A stretch of 64,000 bases of DNA from Kastovskya adunca ATA6-11-RM4 (GTDB taxonomy: Bacteria > Cyanobacteriota > Cyanobacteriia > Cyanobacteriales > Coleofasciculaceae), in the NCBI GenBank assembly GCA_019359445.1, contig JAHHHJ010000006.1:124001-188000 (forward strand). The letters are read 5' to 3'. A program made the translations under genes and the position numbers. The notes under the pieces are model-generated. The model saw nothing but the letters and a program-made list of their open reading frames with translations. It was not told the origin of the DNA and did not search any database. This document shows positions 22,475-31,451 of the stretch, piece by piece; the first letter of the stretch is position 1, and each line of letters begins with the position of its first letter.

Positions 22475-23335
22475 TTATTTGGGCGTTCGACCAGGAAAGA
22501 TATTGATATTAGCACCCCGGTGCAGTGCGGATTGAACTAAACCAACGACAAACTCTAGCAATCCACGCCACTGCCTTTCCCCAGCGATCACACCTTCTTC
22601 GTGGACTTTGAGAATTAAGTCTTTGTGAGGATGGTCAAAGACTTGCTGGCTGTAGCGGTTGATGATGTCGCCATCAAGCTGAATGATAGTTTGAGCATAG
22701 ATCATGTCAGTTTTGACCGACTTTTCAATAAATTCGGGTTTGACAGGGTTGGGTAACTCATATTCCCGTCGTAGAAGAGCTTTGTTGCGGTTATCTAGGG
22801 CGGCTTTAAGTTCGCCAATCTTACGCAAGCTGCGGAGAAAATTACTGTCACTTAGTACCCGATGCACCTGTAAAAGATCTTCTGAATTGGTGGGTGCTAG
22901 AGAATCTGGGAGATGCGTCTGCAACTGTTCCAGCTCGATGCTTGGGTTAATCAGGATGGGGCAATCGGTGGGGGAAATCGTAGGGTCGTAAAGACCGGAA
23001 CTGGGGTCAGTCAGGAGTAGGGTGTACTCTAGTTCTAGATGGCGGCGGAGATCGATATAGCGCTCGCGCAAGGATTCATGTACCTCTTGCTGCTCTAGAT
23101 AGTTGCGGTTAATTTGATAAACATCTCGGTAAGTTTCCCAAGGAATGAACTTTTCCCCGCTGATTTGCTCCACGATCATTGTGTTCACTTCCAATGCCGT
23201 GATGTCAATGAGTACTCCCCCCAAAGACTGCAAAAAATCATCCAACATTCGACTCAACCCCGGAGTCACCTGTCTGCTACTGCTATTAGATAGGGGGGCA
23301 AGTTCTTGGCGATTTTGTCTTCTTGTATTAGCCAT
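22475..23335 (-). CDS. Shared-domain operon gene C: soluble protein with DGDI module
   Basis: A protein of 286 residues, starting at the ATG at 23335 with AGAGG six bases upstream. An N-terminal helix pair (LDDFLQSLGGVLIDITALEV) parallels the start of genes A and B. The middle is helical (RERYIDLRRHLELEYTLLL). The shared module is near the C terminus: TIIQLDGDIINRYSQQVFDH (DGDI at 221-224), then His245 and V-I-A-G at the same spacing as in genes A and B (DGDI-x20-H-x3-V-x-A-G). It starts 18 bases after gene B. No membrane segment. Function unknown. Confidence 0.72.
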   Translation of the reverse strand: MANTRRQNRQELAPLSNSSSRQVTPGLSRMLDDFLQSLGGVLIDITALEVNTMIVEQISGEKFIPWETYRDVYQINRNYLEQQEVHESLRERYIDLRRHLELEYTLLLTDPSSGLYDPTISPTDCPILINPSIELEQLQTHLPDSLAPTNSEDLLQVHRVLSDSNFLRSLRKIGELKAALDNRNKALLRREYELPNPVKPEFIEKSVKTDMIYAQTIIQLDGDIINRYSQQVFDHPHKDLILKVHEEGVIAGERQWRGLLEFVVGLVQSALHRGANINIFPGRTPK

Positions 23336-23353
23336 CGTCAACCTCTAATGTTC

Positions 23354-25282
23354 CTAGTTGTTCTCATTGGGATAGCGATCGGGTGACGGTGAGGGAGGCA
23401 TTCTTTGTTCTTCCTCAGACATTAAAGGGATGGATGGGTCATGGTTCGGGGGGGTTTGCTCTTCTAGCCCATTATCTTGCCAGCTAAACTCCTCACTCTC
23501 TTCCTCAGAAAGTTCCTCCTCCAATCCATCAAACAACATCTCGATGGGGTTATCATACCGAGGCTCGGAGCGATCGCCTGATTCTGTCATTGGCAAGAAG
23601 CGATCCAACTCATCTAAAGGGCTGTCCTTTGTCGGTTCACCCAAGTCATCAACACCTCTATCTTTTGCAGACTCCACTACCGGATAAGGTTCCAGTTCCT
23701 CCACAGAAAAGCTTTCCCAGTCCTCATCTTCATCCAACTCTGGTGTGGAATGATTGAGGGCAGATGACACCCCAAACGGATCGTCATCCGCGTCTATCCC
23801 AAACTCATCCCACTCTTCCTCCGCTTCCAAATCTAGAGAATCGAGGCTCGGAACTGCCTCACTAGGTTGAGCAGGTGCTGGTAATTCTTCCCAATCATCC
23901 CAGTCCTCATCAGCTTCCAAATCTAGAGAATCTAAATTGGGAATGGATGCTTCCGGTGTCATCGATTTAACCTCAGCATCAATCGGCTCTTCCCAGCCCT
24001 CATCGTCAGGGGCGTCTGACGCTTCCTCTTCAGGCAATAACTCCAAATCCTCTAGGGAGAAGATTTCCCAGTCCTGATTATCCTCCTGGTGTGCCGCCGC
24101 GACATCAGGGGATAGTTCCAGTTCCTCTTGCTCTTCCACCATATCTCCCCAATCTTCGTCATCATCCCACTGTGCGGCTGACTCACCCGGTGGGATAACA
24201 GGTAAAGACTCCAGCAAATCTAAAACTGAGTCATCCCAGTTATCTTCCTCCTCTTCCTCTTCCAAATACAATTCATCGGCTATCGGCGCTCCATTTAGGG
24301 TTGGTTCTGCGGGGAAAGCCGTTGGCTGCGTTTCCTCTTCCTCAGTCACCAGAGATTCGACTACAGCTTCTGGTAGCTCGGTTACCAACTCAGCCCTATG
24401 AGCGATCGCCCAATCGTCTTCCTCGCTCGGCGTCTCTTCCGGTGCAGTTATCTCTGTATCTGTAAAAACTGCCACCTCTGGAGCTGGAGAAGAAACATCT
24501 TCCTCCCTAAAGGTTTCTTCTGGGGAAGCCACCTCTGTATCTATAAAGGCTTCCACCTCTGGAGTGGTAGTAGAGAGGTCTTCCTCGCGCGGCGTTTCTT
24601 CCGGTGCGATCGTAATATCCAGTTCTGGATACTCCACCACCGGAGCGCTAGTGAAGACATCGACTTCCCTCCCTGTTTCTTCTGGGGAAACCGGGTTATC
24701 TGTGCGGGTAAAAGATTCAATAACTGGGGCAGTGTCGAAAAAATCTTCCTGACTGAATGACTCTTCCGGAGCTGGAGTTATACCCATCTCAGGGAATGGC
24801 TCAACCACCGGGACAGTACTAAAAGAGTCTTCCGGTGCGGAGGTCGTAGCATCGGTGTCGAGCAACAACTGATCTTGCAGGAATAGCTGATCCGGCTCAA
24901 TAACAGATTCACCAAGACTCTGCTGCCGCATCATCGCTAGCACCCCAAACAGCTTTTCTAAGCTTTTGAGGTTGTTTTGAATCGTTTGACCACCTTTGGC
25001 AACTTGTTCTGTGTGAAACTGGCGCAGCTCTCTGTAGGGCCCGTTGCCAATGAATTGGTCGCCCACCTCGTTTTCAATATCGCCCTCCATCATATTGATG
25101 CGAGTGCGGAGGCGATGACCGGGTTTGGCGTGGTCTGGCTCTCCTGTTTGTGCAGCATCACCATCAATTGAGGCTACCCAGGTGGTAATTTTCAGCTCAA
25201 TGGCTTCGCTCAGTGCTAGCGCCAACGCTTCAGTCAAGTTGCCTGCTTTAAGTTTTTGTTTGAAGTCGTCGCTCGACGCCAT
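23354..25282 (-). CDS. Shared-domain operon gene B: DGDI module plus long acidic Trp-repeat tail
   Basis: A protein of 642 residues. Residues 1-115 are a close paralogue of gene A (ALALSEAIELKITTWV; EGDIENEVGDQFIGNG at 66-81; ELRQFHTEQV with His90). Residues 150-290 are Pro/Glu/Thr-rich repeats (PEETPREED type). Residues 285-605 carry eight or nine short acidic motifs around Trp, such as EDNWDDSVLDLLESLP, DWEIFSLEDLELLP, EADEDWDDWEELP and DEDWESFSVEELEPYP. Such a tail looks disordered and multivalent. The start is ATG 25282 with AGGA about eleven bases upstream. It follows gene A by 74 bases. Likely a scaffold; no family name known to me. Confidence 0.75.
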   Translation of the reverse strand: MASSDDFKQKLKAGNLTEALALALSEAIELKITTWVASIDGDAAQTGEPDHAKPGHRLRTRINMMEGDIENEVGDQFIGNGPYRELRQFHTEQVAKGGQTIQNNLKSLEKLFGVLAMMRQQSLGESVIEPDQLFLQDQLLLDTDATTSAPEDSFSTVPVVEPFPEMGITPAPEESFSQEDFFDTAPVIESFTRTDNPVSPEETGREVDVFTSAPVVEYPELDITIAPEETPREEDLSTTTPEVEAFIDTEVASPEETFREEDVSSPAPEVAVFTDTEITAPEETPSEEDDWAIAHRAELVTELPEAVVESLVTEEEETQPTAFPAEPTLNGAPIADELYLEEEEEEDNWDDSVLDLLESLPVIPPGESAAQWDDDEDWGDMVEEQEELELSPDVAAAHQEDNQDWEIFSLEDLELLPEEEASDAPDDEGWEEPIDAEVKSMTPEASIPNLDSLDLEADEDWDDWEELPAPAQPSEAVPSLDSLDLEAEEEWDEFGIDADDDPFGVSSALNHSTPELDEDEDWESFSVEELEPYPVVESAKDRGVDDLGEPTKDSPLDELDRFLPMTESGDRSEPRYDNPIEMLFDGLEEELSEEESEEFSWQDNGLEEQTPPNHDPSIPLMSEEEQRMPPSPSPDRYPNENN

Positions 25283-25356
25283 GATGCTATTTTTCCTAAA
25301 GGTGGGCGGTGGGCTAGCCAAACAGTAAAAAATTTGCGCTCTAATTCCTGCTAAGT

Positions 25357-25794
25357 TTACGGCAAGTTATCTCGACTAGAAGGCGGAAGGACAGGATTAC
25401 CATCAGTTAGTCGGTGTGATGACCCAGGCATTTGAGCCAGAGTGTTATTTAAAACAATAAATAGCTGTTGCAAGTTTTGCAGGTTTTGCTGAATGATTTG
25501 CCGCCCTGCCAGAACTTGTTGGTTATGGAATTGTCGCAGTTCGGTGTAGGGCCCATTGCCGATAAACTGGCTGCCGACCTCGTTTTCAATATCACCATCT
25601 ATGATGTTCATGCGGGTTCGCATCCGGTAGCCAGGAGCCGGAGAATTGACTGGTTCTGAGCTATCCGTATCTGAGTCTGCGGTGGAAACCCAGGTGGTAA
25701 TTTCTAACTCTACGGCTTCACTTAGCGCCAGGGTTAGAGCCTCTGGAATCTTACCCGATGTGAGTTTCTCTTTAAAGTCGTCGCTGATTGTCAT
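25357..25794 (-). CDS. Shared-domain operon gene A: minimal DGDI-module protein
   Basis: A 145-residue protein that is essentially the module alone: ISDDFKEKLTSGKIPEALTL, ALSEAVELEITTWVS, RTRMNIIDGDIENEVGSQFI (DGDI at 66-69), ELRQFHNQQVLAG with His90 and a closing helix QQNLQNLQQLFIVL. The numbering is identical to gene B over residues 1-115, showing a recent duplication. The ATG at 25794 fits the paralogue start; the frame runs on 25 codons into a decayed insertion sequence. It is the first gene of the operon. Soluble; function unknown. Confidence 0.75.
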   Translation of the reverse strand: MTISDDFKEKLTSGKIPEALTLALSEAVELEITTWVSTADSDTDSSEPVNSPAPGYRMRTRMNIIDGDIENEVGSQFIGNGPYTELRQFHNQQVLAGRQIIQQNLQNLQQLFIVLNNTLAQMPGSSHRLTDGNPVLPPSSRDNLP

Positions 25795-25853
25795 AAGGAG
25801 TCTCTCTTTCAGCCATTCAACTAGCATCAGGGTAGACCGAAGTGCCTTGAATG

Positions 25854-26314
25854 TGACATCCTCGTACACTGAATCAAAGATTACAGCGTAGGCTTCCCCA
25901 CCTCACGATGGAGATTTCTTGGTTATTTCCCTTACGGGTATTTCACCACTTGCCTAGAGCCGCCTTATGGCTTACTCTCCGGCAGACCGATTGCCCAAGC
26001 AGTTTCCGTTCCGCACAGCCCATGCGTACTGATTACCAATCGAAACTTTTGTCGAAAGGAAATAGACCTACATACTGTGAAGTTTTTACCCAACCACAGC
26101 GTCAAGACTATCGCGCTCAACTTTTCTGGTTGGAACCCCCTAACTTCAGTTTTCCAGGTTCAAACTCGTTTATGCCGTTTGCGCTGTTCACCACGTTTCT
26201 AAGACGTGTTCGTTTGAGTCAAGGCAACCGTTAGTTATCCGGTATGTCAACGTTACCACTGATTGAACGTATCGACTTGTTAACTTTGGGGACATCGAGT
26301 CCCCTAAAATTAAC
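25854..26314 (-). mobile_element. Decayed IS200/IS605-type right end
   Basis: Read on the minus strand the segment ends with a hairpin CCATC/GGTGG (25898-25911), then an 11-bp hairpin with TTT loop (25865-25890, arms TACGCTGTAATC and GATTCAGTGTA) and GAGGATGTCA. That order matches tnpB/omega-RNA right ends I know from cyanobacteria. Further inside is a G/C-rich structured stretch and another hairpin GTTAA...GGGGAC (26279-26314). No TnpB or TnpA frame survives. The exact left limit is unknown. Confidence 0.5.
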
Positions 26315-26482
26315 AAGGGGCAGTCCATGTATCCACGCGCGAAATCAGAGATTATGGTGGGGGTATTATCGCTCCCCTTACCCCCTCATTTAGATAACAA
26401 AACTGCACGTAACCTTTACAAATGATTGGAGAGATGGGGAGAGAAGACTAATTAGCGCTAGCGATTAGCCATTGGCGATGAA
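26315..26482. other. No gene recognised
   Basis: Non-coding sequence between the insertion-sequence relic and Maf. It may contain the left part of the same relic. Confidence 0.4.
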
Positions 26483-27085
26483 CTAATGATTTTCTTGCCA
26501 AAAGTCGGTAACTTTGTAGCCTAGCTCGCCGAGCATCTGGCGCAGTAGGGGTAGGCTGAGACCGATGACGTTACTGTGGCAACCTTCGAGTTTTTCCACA
26601 AAAAATCCACCTTTACCTTCTAGGGCGAAGTTGCCAGCGCATTTGAGGGGTTCGCCTGTAGCAACGTAAGCCGCGATCTCTTCGTCACTCACATCGGCAA
26701 AATGCACTTTGGTGATGCCGCAGCGTACTAGAGTTTTATCTTGAGAATGGTCGATGATTGCATGACCTGTGTAGAGACTGCCGATTGTACCGCGCATCTG
26801 CTGCCAACGCGCGATCGCTTCTGCTGTATCCGCAGGTTTACCATAAATCTCTCCCCCCACGCTCAACACGGAATCACAGCCCAAAATCAAGCCCTCGCTA
26901 AATTGCTCTGCCACCGTCTGGGCTTTGTTCAGTGCTAAGGTTTCCACTAACCTCTGAGGATCGCTCAACTGCACTGTTGACTCATCAAAGTCACTGACGC
27001 GAACGACAGGGTCAATTCCCCCCGTTTGTAACAACCGTTTACGAGCAGGAGATGCAGAAGCTAAGACAAAGATAGGAATGGTCAT
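26483..27085 (-). CDS. maf: Maf-family nucleoside triphosphate pyrophosphatase
   Basis: A 200-residue Maf/HAM1-like house-cleaning pyrophosphatase, which hydrolyses non-canonical or modified nucleotides to monophosphates. Family motifs are [14 protein letters not shown] at the start, [20 protein letters not shown], the long strand [48 protein letters not shown] and [12 protein letters not shown] start at the ATG at 27085; the frame continues upstream for 43 codons, but those are Pro/Ser-rich residues read from octamer repeats. Cytosolic. The gene is next to repeat-rich intergenic DNA, with no operon partner. Confidence 0.93.
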   Translation of the reverse strand: MTIPIFVLASASPARKRLLQTGGIDPVVRVSDFDESTVQLSDPQRLVETLALNKAQTVAEQFSEGLILGCDSVLSVGGEIYGKPADTAEAIARWQQMRGTIGSLYTGHAIIDHSQDKTLVRCGITKVHFADVSDEEIAAYVATGEPLKCAGNFALEGKGGFFVEKLEGCHSNVIGLSLPLLRQMLGELGYKVTDFWQENH

Positions 27086-27120
27086 CTGTCTAAAGTTAGA
27101 ACATTGGCAAGTTGAAGGAA

Positions 27121-27184
27121 GGGAGCCGGGGAGCGGGGGAGCCGGGGAGCAGGGGAACGGGGGAGCGGGGGAGCAGGGGAGCGA
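27121..27184 (+). repeat. Octamer tandem repeat (GGGGAGCC type)
   Basis: Eight 8-bp units, mostly GGGAGCCG, GGGAGCGG and GGGAGCAG, the reverse-complement family of 9450-9513. It lies immediately upstream of maf. Confidence 0.85.
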
Positions 27185-27230
27185 GGGAGAGAAAAATCGA
27201 TGACGATTAGCCATTACTCCAATCGCCTAT

Positions 27231-27279
27231 TTCACCCTTCATACCTCATACTTCATACTTCACCCTTCACCCTTCATAC
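27231..27279 (+). repeat. Heptamer tandem repeat (TTCATAC/TTCACCC)
   Basis: Seven units of TTCATAC, CTCATAC or TTCACCC, the same family as 8250-8361. It is located between maf and the CyanoP-like gene. Confidence 0.85.
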
Positions 27280-27319
27280 TTTCTTCCCTACTCACCGACT
27301 CAGCACTTTGTCTTCCTTG

Positions 27320-27859
27320 CTAGTAAACAGAGAAAGACTTTGCCATTATCTCGAAGGTGTCATGAACTTTGCGCCAGCGTTGGTTGGTGGTAGAGGCGTT
27401 AAGGGTAAAGAGTTTGCCTCGACTGACTGCAACACTGGCGATGTCGTGGCGATTTTGGTTGGGAAGTTTTACCTCGTATTCCAGGAGATAATATTCGTGG
27501 TTGCCGTTGATGTGGGATTGGGCGTTGACGAGTTCCGCTGTTCGGTTGGAATTCGGTGGAGCGATCGCGTTTTTTTGCAATTGGTAGCCGACTTCACTGG
27601 GAGTCCCCAAATCTGCTAAGGTTTGGTTCTCTGGTACAGGACTGATGACTACTGAAACGTTTTCTGTGCGCTCAATGATGTCATGTAAGACAACATCTGG
27701 CCCATCACCTACTTCAACTACTTGCCAGCCGTTCGGGTAGAGAAACTGGTAGCCCTTAGTGCTATCGACATAACTTTTTAAGCCACTGACTCCGGTAGCG
27801 CAACCATGCAGGCTCACGCTCAATACGACCAGCAGTGAGGCAATGATGGTTTTGAGCAT
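27320..27859 (-). CDS. PsbP-like (CyanoP) lipoprotein
   Basis: A 179-residue thylakoid-lumen lipoprotein of the PsbP family, with lipobox SLHGC (Cys20). The PsbP signature is clear: GLKSYVDSTKGYQFLYPNGW, VVEVGDGPDVVLHDIIERTE, NVSVVISPVPENQTLADLG, LVNAQSHINGNHEYYLLEYE and a C-terminal FTLNASTTNQRWRKV. CyanoP assists photosystem II assembly and is a peripheral early-assembly factor. The ATG at 27859 has no strong SD. It is a single gene; 320 bases upstream separate it from the divergent TPR gene. The symbol is left blank because cyanobacterial names vary. Confidence 0.93.
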   Translation of the reverse strand: MLKTIIASLLVVLSVSLHGCATGVSGLKSYVDSTKGYQFLYPNGWQVVEVGDGPDVVLHDIIERTENVSVVISPVPENQTLADLGTPSEVGYQLQKNAIAPPNSNRTAELVNAQSHINGNHEYYLLEYEVKLPNQNRHDIASVAVSRGKLFTLNASTTNQRWRKVHDTFEIMAKSFSVY

Positions 27860-28182
27860 TTCCTTATTCCTTCAATCGCAGCTATTTTAATTGTCCCATC
27901 TTTAGTATCTTCTCCGGACAAAGGAGTGGCATTGAGTAATTAGCAGATGCCGCTTGCTAGTTCGCTAAAAATAGTAACTAAAGGGGGGTCTGTCGTGGAA
28001 TTCAGTAGGATTGAAAGTACAGTTGACAAAAACTGAGTTGCTCTTTCAACGGTCTTAGCTAAACCCTGCCCAGTTGAGAGTGTGGCATATTTACTGAAGA
28101 CACTCTTACTTTTACGCTATAGCATCAAACAGATCAAATGGTTTTAAAGACGCTGTTTGTTTGCTGATGTTGGAGAAACACC
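27860..28182. other. Divergent promoter region
   Basis: This spacer lies between the CyanoP-like gene and the TPR gene and must hold both promoters. I see no ORF, no riboswitch-like fold and no strong repeat. GGAG lies 11 bases before the TPR ATG. Confidence 0.4.
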
Positions 28183-28980
28183 ATGAAAATTACTAATCGA
28201 GCGATCGCACTTTCTGGCTTTGCTGCTGTGTTGCTTGGACTTGCGCCCGGTGTTCGCGCCCAGTCTCCCCTCCGTCCCCAGAAGATTTTAATTGCTCAAG
28301 CGGCGGAGCAACTCACGGCAGTGGAATTGTACAACCAAGGTGTCGATCATATTGATGCTGGCAAGTACACCGAGGCGATCGCTAGCTTTGAGCAGGCACT
28401 AAAAATTAAGGCTAACGATGCGGATACTTTCTACAACCGGGGGTATGCCCATCACGCTTTAAAAGATTATGCCGCCGCTATTGAGGATTACACTCAGGCA
28501 ATTCGACTCAATCCAAATTTTGAGCAAGCCTACAGTAACCGAGGTTATGCTCAGTACGTCTTGAAAAATTACCAAGAAGCGATCGCGGACTCCACTAAAG
28601 CCATTGCGCTCAATCCTGACAATGACACAGCCTACCTCAGCCGGGGGAATGCCTACGATGAACTCAACAATCATCAAGCCGCTTTTGATGATTACGATCA
28701 GGCAATCTTCCTCAACCCTAATAACGGGATGGCTTACTACAACCGAGGGTTAGCTCGTAATCGCCTTGAGCAGCATCAAGCCGCCCTTGACGACTACACC
28801 GAAACCATTCGCTTAGAGCCGGAATTTGCCGAAGCCTTCTACAATCGCGGCGTTACTTACCTTCAGGTCAATGACAATCAAAAGGCGATCGCTGATTTGC
28901 AAAAAGCGGCGGAGATTTTTAAAAAGCAAGACAGGACTGAAGAACACCAGAAGGCGATAGAGATTATTAAAACGCTGTAA
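28183..28980 (+). CDS. Exported tetratricopeptide repeat protein
   Basis: A 265-residue protein with a signal peptide (ALSGFAAVLLGLAPGVRAQ), so periplasmic or lumenal. About six consecutive 34-residue TPR units start near residue 47 (LYNQGVDHIDAGKYTEAIAS), with the standard YxNRGxAxxxLxxxxxAIxDYxxAIxLNP pattern, ending AIADLQKAAEIFKK. TPR stacks bind protein partners; nothing in the sequence tells which. The GGAGAAACACC before the ATG supports the start. It converges on the Psb34 gene and is followed by a terminator-like hairpin. Confidence 0.88.
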   Translation: MKITNRAIALSGFAAVLLGLAPGVRAQSPLRPQKILIAQAAEQLTAVELYNQGVDHIDAGKYTEAIASFEQALKIKANDADTFYNRGYAHHALKDYAAAIEDYTQAIRLNPNFEQAYSNRGYAQYVLKNYQEAIADSTKAIALNPDNDTAYLSRGNAYDELNNHQAAFDDYDQAIFLNPNNGMAYYNRGLARNRLEQHQAALDDYTETIRLEPEFAEAFYNRGVTYLQVNDNQKAIADLQKAAEIFKKQDRTEEHQKAIEIIKTL

Positions 28981-29000
28981 TCGCCACCAGATGCCTAAAA

Positions 29001-29027
29001 CTGCAATACGCTTTTGCTGTATTACAG
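29001..29027. terminator. Convergent terminator-like hairpin
   Basis: CTGCAATACG pairs with TGTATTACAG (one mismatch) around a seven-base loop, between the ends of the TPR and Psb34 genes. No long T-run follows. Confidence 0.5.
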
Positions 29028-29040
29028 GATATCGCCACTG

Positions 29041-29220
29041 TTAGCTGATAGCAGACGCCGAAATAGCCACAAAAACTAAGCCACCCAGTAAAACTAAAGC
29101 CACCATACCGAGCACAATGTAGTTGCGCTGTTGATTCTTGGTTGGTGGCTCTGATGTATAAACTTTTGGCTCTCTGGCAAAGTTATTTAATAATCCGCCT
29201 TCTTCTTCGGTATAGGGCAT
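29041..29220 (-). CDS. psb34: Psb34-type small photosystem II protein (Ssl1498 family)
   Basis: A 59-residue gene, easily missed for its size. The N-terminal soluble part reads EEGGLLNNFAREPKVYTSEP, followed by PTKNQQRNY and one hydrophobic helix (VLGMVALVLLGGLVFVAIS). The LNNFAxEPxVY and QQRxY signature is that of the Ssl1498 light-harvesting-like family, renamed Psb34, a transient subunit of photosystem II assembly intermediates in thylakoids. The ATG at 29220 and TAA at 29041 give the family's normal length. Its 3' end faces the TPR gene, with a hairpin between. Confidence 0.85.
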   Translation of the reverse strand: MPYTEEEGGLLNNFAREPKVYTSEPPTKNQQRNYIVLGMVALVLLGGLVFVAISASAIS

Positions 29221-29364
29221 GAATAATACCTACGTTATTTTCTTATTAAGCTAATTTAACAAAAAATAGTATAAGTACTCTACTTCTTTGGAAATAAATC
29301 TTTACGAAGTTGGAGAGGGTTAGAGGTTCGAGGCATAGTTACCCCTCACCCCTTAACCATTACC

Positions 29365-31395
29365 TCAATTGCCAACGGTGCCTGTGAGGGGAGAACTAGC
29401 AGTTGCGTAGATTTTGATAGGGATGCGACCCGACAGATAAGCCAGACGCCCAGCTTGGGTTGCCATACCCATAGATTGACCCATGGCGACAGGATTTTTT
29501 GCCATAGCGATCGCGCTATTGATCAATAAGGCATCGGCTCCTAGTTCCATCGAGTAAGCGGCTTCACTAGGCGTGCCAATTCCAGCATCAACCACCACCG
29601 GGACATTAGCTTCCTCAATAATGATTTCGATATTGGCAGCATTCTTAATGCCCTGTCCAGAACCAATCGGCGAACCCAAGGGCATCACCGTTACACAACC
29701 CAGCTCTTCTAGGCGCTTGGCTAAGAGGGGATCAGCATTGATGTAGGGCAACACCGCAAACCCTTCCTTAACCAATTGTTCCGCCGCTTCCAAGGTGCCA
29801 ATCGGATCGGGTAGCAGGTATTTCGCGTCAGGAATGACTTCCAACTTGACAAAATTATTGTCTTCTTGCCCTAATAGCTTCGCCATCTCACGTCCTAACC
29901 GTGCCACCCGCACAGCTTCCTCTGCGGTTTTACAGCCAGCAGTATTCGGCAACATCCAAAGTTTTGTCCAATCTAGGGCTTCCGCTAGTCCTTCATGACC
30001 CGCCGCCTTAGTCTGCACGCGACGCACGGCGACGGTGACAATTTGACTGCCACTGGCGGCAATACTTTGCTGCATTTGCTCAAGAGTCTGATACTTACCC
30101 GTACCCGTCATCAAGCGCGAACGAAACTTCCGCCCAGCGATGATTAGCGGGTCAGTTAGTTCAGTTTCAACGGTAGGGGAGTCAAAAGTTGGAGTAGAAA
30201 AAGTTAGTGGCATTGGAGTTGGAGTTGCTTCAGGGGAAGAAAGATGGCGGCTGACAAAAGCCGGATTTTTACCGTTGGAGGCGACACTTCCTTGCTCAGT
30301 TTTATAGAACCGGGAATGGTGAAAATGCTCCAACAAGGGGTCAGGCTTTTGCTGTTCAATTAGGTCACAGATGAGAGTTGCCGTGATGGGAGCTAGTAAA
30401 ATTCCGTTGCGGTAGTGACCTGTCGCAAAAATTAAGTTTTCGCAGGAACCTTGCCCCAAAATGGGCAATTCATCCGGTGTCGCCGGACGAAACCCCCACC
30501 ACATTTCTTGAATCGACCAGTGGCGCAAGTCGGGGTAGAGGCGACTTGCGGATTCGAGCAAGCTTTGAATTCCTGCAGGAGTGTTATGGGGAGTCCAGCC
30601 GACATCCTCACTCGTGGCACCAATAATCAGTCGTCCATCGCGGCGCGGTACCAGATAGGTTTCCGGCGCAAATAGTATCCGCTGCAACGGCAAGCTTTCG
30701 TTGTCACCTTTGGGCATCTGCAACGATAGCATTTGTCCTTTTTTCGGACTCACGGGAATCGGTAACAGTTGCTGCGACCAGGCTCCGGTGGCAAGTATGT
30801 AATGGCGAGCGCGAAATTCACCCACCGCCGTTCTCACTGCCACAACTTGCCGATTTTGCTGCTCAATCGCTTCGACGCTGACGCCTTCAGTGAGGTCTAC
30901 GCCCTGTTCTTGGGCAGCTAGTCTCAGTGCTTTTAAAAGAGCACGATTGTCTACTTGAGCGTCTTCGGGATACCACCATCCGCCAACAACATCCGCCCCC
31001 AAACCGGGTTGATACAGGTGAATTGCCGGAGAATCTAACCATTGCCGAACGCTGTTGTCGTTATCGGCACGATGGCTAGCGGTTAGGGCGGGGGTGTCGT
31101 AGACGGGGGCAAGAATACCACAGGGCCAGTAGCCCGTGGTCATGCCTGTGATTTGTTCGAGCTTGTAGACCCACTCTGGATACAACAAGCGCGACGCACG
31201 GCACAACTCCAGCATGGGACTAGAGGAAATCTCTTCGGCTTGGGGGGCAAGCATCCCAGCAGCAGCATGAGCAGTCGCCGCACTAAAGTCTCGACTGAGA
31301 ACGGTGACTGTTGCACCACGTCGTTTTAATTCAACGGCGATCGCCAAACCGATAACGCCGCCGCCAATAATGAGAATGTCACTGACTGCGTTCAT
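29365..31395 (-). CDS. thiO/thiG: Bifunctional glycine oxidase/thiazole synthase (ThiO-ThiG fusion)
   Basis: A 676-residue fusion typical of cyanobacteria. Residues 1-375 are ThiO, an FAD-dependent glycine oxidase: [34 protein letters not shown] and [14 protein letters not shown] with the C-terminal [13 protein letters not shown]. It oxidises glycine to dehydroglycine (iminoacetate). Residues about 415-676 are Thi[21 protein letters not shown], the Schiff-base Lys in [31 protein letters not shown] and [14 protein letters not shown]. ThiG builds the thiazole phosphate of thiamine from DXP, dehydroglycine and ThiS-thiocarboxylate. Fusion may channel unstable dehydroglycine. I looked for a TPP riboswitch upstream and found none. 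Confidence 0.95.
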   Translation of the reverse strand: MNAVSDILIIGGGVIGLAIAVELKRRGATVTVLSRDFSAATAHAAAGMLAPQAEEISSSPMLELCRASRLLYPEWVYKLEQITGMTTGYWPCGILAPVYDTPALTASHRADNDNSVRQWLDSPAIHLYQPGLGADVVGGWWYPEDAQVDNRALLKALRLAAQEQGVDLTEGVSVEAIEQQNRQVVAVRTAVGEFRARHYILATGAWSQQLLPIPVSPKKGQMLSLQMPKGDNESLPLQRILFAPETYLVPRRDGRLIIGATSEDVGWTPHNTPAGIQSLLESASRLYPDLRHWSIQEMWWGFRPATPDELPILGQGSCENLIFATGHYRNGILLAPITATLICDLIEQQKPDPLLEHFHHSRFYKTEQGSVASNGKNPAFVSRHLSSPEATPTPMPLTFSTPTFDSPTVETELTDPLIIAGRKFRSRLMTGTGKYQTLEQMQQSIAASGSQIVTVAVRRVQTKAAGHEGLAEALDWTKLWMLPNTAGCKTAEEAVRVARLGREMAKLLGQEDNNFVKLEVIPDAKYLLPDPIGTLEAAEQLVKEGFAVLPYINADPLLAKRLEELGCVTVMPLGSPIGSGQGIKNAANIEIIIEEANVPVVVDAGIGTPSEAAYSMELGADALLINSAIAMAKNPVAMGQSMGMATQAGRLAYLSGRIPIKIYATASSPLTGTVGN

Positions 31396-31414
31396 GTTTT
31401 CTTCTGGCAGGAGA

Positions 31415-31451
31415 CTCCCGTTATAATCCTTGATTTAAGATTTAACGGGAG
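31415..31451 (-). promoter_or_regulatory. Hairpin in the leader of thiO/thiG
   Basis: CTCCCGTTA and TAACGGGAG are perfect 9-bp inverted repeats separated by 19 bases, about 20 bases upstream of the start codon. It could affect translation or be an operator. It lacks the conserved segments of a TPP riboswitch. Confidence 0.4.

Noticed and set aside
24398-24760. Plus-strand frame opposite the acidic tail of gene B
   Set aside because: Shadow of the repeated acidic coding sequence on the minus strand.
25870-26482. TnpB coding frame
   Set aside because: I searched both strands for TnpB motifs and saw none; only the right-end structure remains.
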